NCBI GenBank assembly: GCA_012295275.1 | Contig: CM022678.1 | Span: forward strand, 11,690,782 to 11,713,281 | Origin: Chrysomallon squamiferum | Taxonomy: Eukaryota > Mollusca > Gastropoda > Neomphalida > Peltospiridae | DNA length: 22,500 nt | Direction of reading: 5' to 3' | Part shown: piece by piece, positions 18,496 to 22,500 of the stretch | Layout of the letters: each line of letters starts with the position of its first letter | Position numbering within the stretch: the stretch's first letter is position 1 | The notes under the pieces: model-generated | What the model was told of the DNA's origin: nothing | What the model saw: the letters and a program-made list of their open reading frames with translations, nothing else | The model's database searches: none | Translations under genes and position numbers: made by a program

Positions 18496-18835
18496 AAAAA
18501 AAAAAAAAAAAAAAAAAAAGAAAAGAAAATAAGAAAAAAATAAGAAAAAGTAAAAAAGAAGAAGATGAAATTAAAGAGAAGAACAGAAGAATGAGAAGAA
18601 AAAAAATGAATAAGAACATTATGCAGAAAAGAATAAGAACTAGGGAAAGAGCGATACAAAATGAAAAAGGTGAAAAGAAAAATTAGGAGACGAAAAAATA
18701 ATGAGAAAAATGAAGACAAAATCTTTGATAATTATATTAAAATTATTCTATACAATTCTAATTAATAAGAAAATAAAACCAGATTAGGAACACGAAGAAA
18801 AAAATTTTTTAAAAAGAAGAAGAATGACAATAATC
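18496..18835. repeat. A24 run and A-rich low-complexity tract
   Basis: A24 at 18496-18519, then A/G-rich sequence with AAGAAG and GAAAA units. The F-rich minus-strand ORF is a shadow. Confidence 0.85.
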
Positions 18836-19063
18836 ATTAATAAAAAGATCATTAAAAATATCACCCAAACAATTATTTATGAAAATAACTGGAAAATTTG
18901 AACAAGAAGGATTAAAAATATGTCGTCGCCGACGACGATGTTGACGAAGAAATGGAAGAACTGCAAAGATCATCCAAGACGTTGTACACCAGCGCCTGAC
19001 AGAAGCCCGCGTTGACGTCAGTCGACAAGACAAACACAAAACTGTTACAGACGAAAATAATCA
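18836..19063. other. Spacer with a perfect CRE
   Basis: AT-rich on the left, more balanced from about 18920. A minus-strand open frame from about 19070 down to about 18919 reads plausibly (it includes STDVNAGFCQALVYNVLDDL) but is bounded by stops, has no ATG and no family resemblance. TGACGTCA lies at 19013-19020. Confidence 0.4.
19013..19020. promoter_or_regulatory. CRE (TGACGTCA)
   Basis: Perfect eight-base CREB/ATF consensus, the second full match in the window. Only the sequence match supports it. Confidence 0.2.
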
Positions 19064-19312
19064 AACTGTAACCTTACCTGTCACTGCGGTGCAATACAAC
19101 ACGTATCTCACATACGTGTGTGTGATACAGTAAACTGAATAATGATCGTTACGTACAAAAACAAGCGGTCGAAGCACTATGTCCTTCCACGTCTCTTCTG
19201 AACTAAACGTCTGCCGGCTTCCATCCAGCAGAATCTCTCTCTCTCTCTTCTGACCCGAATAAAGTATTGAACCGTGAGTTGGTGAAGAAAAAACGACGAT
19301 TACAGAACCTCG
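19064..19312 (-). other. Weak candidate internal exon on the minus strand
   Basis: The minus strand is open for 83 codons from 19312 to 19064, with no in-frame ATG. Inside the frame, CAG|GTAAGG (exon end at 19078) is an excellent 5' splice donor, and GGGTCAG|AAG near 19250 could serve as an acceptor, though its pyrimidine tract is weak. The translation between them (for example SSEETWKDIVLRPLVFVRND) has mixed composition and is not a repeat shadow. No domain is recognised and no other exon is seen nearby. An opposing + strand ORF overlaps it. Confidence 0.15.
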
Positions 19313-19530
19313 CTACAGCTGCTGGATGTAAGCGCGGTCTTTTTTCTCCACCGCGAGCAAACGATTGTGAATTTCGTTCTGTTCGGCGACTGTTTTTGAA
19401 TTCCGACCTGAGTCGTTTTCACGAAGAGGTAAACATGGATTTTCCGAAAATAGCCGATCCGATTACCGAAGTGCATCCACGCGCACTTTCGCGCTGCATC
19501 ATGGACGCAAGCAGCAGGACGGTGTTCTAA
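19267..19530 (+). other. 87-codon ORF in unique sequence, doubtful
   Basis: It opens MNRELVKKKRRLQNL, has a basic N-terminus, mixed composition and no simple repeat, and ends with a TAA at 19528-19530. It has no signal peptide, membrane segment or domain I recognise. A donor-like GAG|GTAAAC lies inside it near 19426-19434. The opposite strand carries a 92-codon ORF over the same place, which argues for chance openness in GC-balanced sequence. Confidence 0.12.
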
Positions 19531-19670
19531 AGATAGCCGCGAAACGATAAAGTCTAAAAATAGAACACAGCTAAGCACTTCGTCAGGTTAGGTAAAATTA
19601 TTGATTGAATTCCACCATTGCTCAATAAGAACAAAAGTTAGCAGCAGTTGTATCCCCTGATTCTTCCTTC
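19531..19670. other. Unique spacer
   Basis: Non-repetitive, nothing recognised. Confidence 0.5.
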
Positions 19671-19760
19671 TTTTAATTCATTCATTCATTTATTTATTCT
19701 TTCTTTCTGATTTCTTTCTGATTTTTTTTATTTTTAAGATTATTTATTCACTCATTTACC
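19671..19760. repeat. ATTC / ATTT / CTTT short repeats
   Basis: Irregular tetranucleotide T-rich sequence. Confidence 0.8.
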
Positions 19761-19778
19761 GATTTATGTTTCTTGTTC

Positions 19779-19824
<46 letters not shown>
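19779..19824. repeat. (AAT)n, about 15 copies
   Basis: Perfect trinucleotide run. Confidence 0.97.
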
Positions 19825-19853
19825 CATGCCTGAAGTTATGTCTTGGTTTGTAC

Positions 19854-19896
<43 letters not shown>

Positions 19897-19898
19897 AT
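19854..19898. repeat. (AAAT)n, about 11 copies
   Basis: Perfect tetranucleotide run. Confidence 0.97.
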
Positions 19899-20364
19899 GC
19901 TAAAATAAGATTAACTGATCTATAATTTGCTTTACTGTTTAACACTGATTCCTTCCGAGTACCACATACAGCATTATAAATAATTACGTGTGCGTGAATG
20001 TAAACAAACACGCATGAACGTGCATGTTTGTATGTATGTAGAAAGTATATCTGCTCGAGATTTCATGCATCCACGTGCGCTGTTTGAGAGACATTCTGTT
20101 TATTTATTTATTTATTCACCTTATTTTTAGCCACCAATGGACGGAAATACATTTACGAAAACGGCAAACAATAAAACTTCTGTTCTTGGACAGCGTAAAA
20201 CGTTCACGCATTAGACCTGAAGCCATTAGCCTCGCTATTAGTAAAAGACTTGCTATTTTCGTGTTTTACCCTCCACCTCCCCCCGCCACATTCGTCTGTA
20301 TCTGGTGCATCGCACGCTCCAACAACACATCTTCAACAGGATCAAGCAGTTTGTACGTCTGTCA
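19899..20364. other. Unique spacer
   Basis: Mostly unique with a short (TTTA)n at about 20098-20116 and a C-rich patch near 20270-20285. The 111-codon + ORF beginning at 20075 starts in the TTTA repeat and has no recognised domain. Confidence 0.45.
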
Positions 20365-20435
20365 AAACGCACGCGCCGTATCACGTCGTCTGCTGCGCGC
20401 GCGCGACTGAAGCATTATTTGCACGCGCGAGCACA
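20365..20435. other. Small CpG cluster with (GC)n
   Basis: About 70 bases dense in CG dinucleotides, including GCGCGCGCGCG at 20395-20405 and ACGCGCGAGC at about 20423-20432. It stands out against AT-rich flanks. It is too short for a CpG island by usual criteria. Confidence 0.5.
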
Positions 20436-20548
20436 TTAGCAGGAAACACGAGGAGATGGTAAATATAACTGACCTCTGCGAGCGAAAAGCTAAATTTAGC
20501 CATGTCTGAGATAAATATAGTCTGAACACATAGGGTTAACGATATAAC

Positions 20549-20550
<2 letters not shown>

Positions 20551-20588
<38 letters not shown>
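20551..20588. repeat. (TG)15(CG)4 alternating tract
   Basis: Perfect purine/pyrimidine alternation over 38 bases, with 15 TG then 4 CG units. CG alternation after TG is the classical strong Z-DNA-forming arrangement. Confidence 0.97.
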
Positions 20589-20804
20589 CTATGGCAGCAT
20601 GTCAAACTACAGAGGTAACCCCTCGTATAGACTGTCTATTTTGAGCTTCAGTGCAAGCACAAAGTGGAAGAAATAATTAGAAAAAAGAAAAGTGAAACAA
20701 AGAGAAAGAATAATGAGTTATAATTTATTTATTTATTTATGTATTTAACTTACTTACTAGCTTTGCATGGTGGTATAGCAAACACGTAGAAATGAACATG
20801 GTAT
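20589..20804. other. Spacer with (ATTT)n
   Basis: Unique sequence with (TTTA)n at about 20724-20747. Nothing else is seen. Confidence 0.6.
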
Positions 20805-20986
<182 letters not shown>

Positions 20987-21000
20987 GTGTGTGTACGTAA

Positions 21001-21640
21001 GAAAATACATCAAAAAAGATTAAAAATAGAATGCTGTCAGGAAATTATTAAGGATTCGAAACAAATTTTTTAATAACTCTACTTCCTGTGAAAAATAATA
21101 AATAAAATGAAAACAATAGTATGAATAAGAAAGAAAATTAAAGAAGGAAGGTAAAAAAACAAAAAAAAAACAAAACAAAAAACAACAACAACAAAAAGGA
21201 ATTAAAGAAATAAGAAATAAGAAAAAAGGAGAAAGAAAGAAAGAAAAAGAAAACAATCAAACCAGAAAAAATAAAAAATAAAAAATAAAAAAATAAAAAT
21301 AATAATAAATAAAAATAAAAATAAAAATAAAAATAAATAAATAAATAAATAAATAAAACAAGATTAAAACTTAATGCAAGAAAGAAGAAAAAACGAAGTA
21401 TGAAAGGGTGAAAAAAGCAGTAAAGATTTAAAATTTTTATTATTATTATTTTTTTATCTTTAATGCTATTTTTCGTGAATTTATTTCCCTAAAGTTTTTT
21501 CTTTTCTTTTTTTTTATTTTATTTATTTGTTATTTCGATTTTCTTTATTGCTGTTTTATTATTTTATTTTTGTTTAGTAAGTGAATTTAATTTAAAGCAG
21601 ATAAGAAGTGTAAGAAATTTAATTCTCAGAAAATAAGCCT
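21001..21640. repeat. A-rich low-complexity tract with AAAT/AAAAAT repeats, then T-rich
   Basis: A-rich from about 21001, AAC repeats near 21180-21195, AAAG near 21230-21250, AAAT and AAAAT units from about 21266 to 21358, then T-rich near 21430-21580. No gene is seen. Confidence 0.85.
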
Positions 21641-21753
21641 TGAAATTAAACATTAAAAGTTAATAGTGGTAAAAAAAGTTAAAGCATTTTGTGTTAAGCT
21701 GTTTTTACTTCGTACATAAATATGTCAGTACAATGACCTGGATAACTGGACTG
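21641..21753. other. Short unique spacer
   Basis: Nothing recognised. Confidence 0.5.
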
Positions 21754-21756
21754 CGT

Positions 21757-21799
<43 letters not shown>

Positions 21800-21931
21800 T
21801 GTCTGTGTGTGTATGTCTGTGTGTGTGTGTGTGTGTGTGTGTCTGTCTGTGTGTGTCTGTGTGTGTGTGTGTCTGTGTGTGTGTGTGTGTGTGTGTGTAT
21901 GTCTGTGTGTGTATGTGTCTGTGTGTGTGTG
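21754..21931. repeat. Imperfect (GT)n, about 178 bp
   Basis: (GT)n interrupted at intervals by CT and AT. ORFs in every frame (VCVCVC, HTHTHT) are shadows. Confidence 0.97.
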
Positions 21932-21983
21932 CCACAATGAGAGAGACAAATGAATGGATAGATGGAAGTGAGATCAACAGATC

Positions 21984-22024
21984 TATAGATAGATAGATAG
22001 ACAGATAGATAGACAGATAGATAA
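21984..22024. repeat. GATA / GACA microsatellite
   Basis: GATA units with GACA every second to fourth position. Confidence 0.95.
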
Positions 22025-22071
22025 ACAGCTTTATGTCAGAGAAATACACACACACATACATAAATAGATAC

Positions 22072-22500
<429 letters not shown>

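Noticed and set aside
20075-20410. 111-codon + ORF
   Set aside because: It begins next to a TTTA repeat and crosses a C-rich patch; a second + frame is open over the same region. No domain or splice logic is seen.

Overview
The window looks like non-coding (intergenic or deep intronic) DNA from a metazoan nuclear genome. I find no gene that can be called with confidence. The best guess for the organism is a mollusc, and a cephalopod such as an octopus fits best. This is an inference from texture only: AT-rich sequence, very dense and very long (GA)n/(CT)n, (CATA)n, GATA/GACA and (GT)n microsatellites, long A and T runs, and a short DNA transposon. No protein homology supports it. There are no prokaryotic features: no operons, no ribosome-binding sites with long ORFs behind them, no CRISPR array. 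Almost every ATG ORF over 60 codons is a translation of a simple repeat (SLSLSL, RERERE, VCVCVC, HTHTHT, YYYY, IIII).

Layout. 1-3.5 kb: unique AT-rich DNA broken by T-rich tracts, a (TA)n-(GA)n compound repeat (765-850), (AAT)n (1111-1179) and a 34-base T run. 3.8-4.65 kb: a strongly decayed tandem array with unit near 45-57 bp, interrupted by (CT)n. 5.2-5.7 kb: a GA/GATA/GACA block that runs into a TG-to-CATA strand-switch block able to fold back. 7.9-8.2 kb: a nearly perfect 16-bp minisatellite. 8.2-8.9 kb: unique. 9.13-9.33 kb: the longest (GA)n run. 9.9-10.6 kb: a CpG-bearing minisatellite with 40- and 51-bp units that seems to have grown from an 11-bp seed. 11-13 kb: smaller tandem repeats, a second decayed array and a CpG-richer stretch (about 12.0-12.27 kb). 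13-16 kb: GATA/GACA, (GT)24, (CT)n and a foldback with an AT core. 16.69-17.29 kb: a 597-bp non-autonomous DNA transposon (MITE) with terminal inverted repeats and flanking TA, the clearest mobile element here. 17.9-19.9 kb: trinucleotide-rich and A-rich DNA, with a unique segment at 18.9-19.6 kb. 20-22.5 kb: a small CpG cluster, a (TG)15(CG)4 Z-DNA-type tract, long (GA)n, (GT)n and a second (TA)n-(GA)n compound, then unique sequence.

Nothing here shows genes working together. Two short open stretches with splice-like borders (10986-11063 on +, 19064-19312 on -) are given only as weak exon candidates. Several palindromic transcription-factor-like sites (E-box, CLEAR-type, CRE, nuclear-receptor half-sites) are literal sequence matches with no evidence of function.
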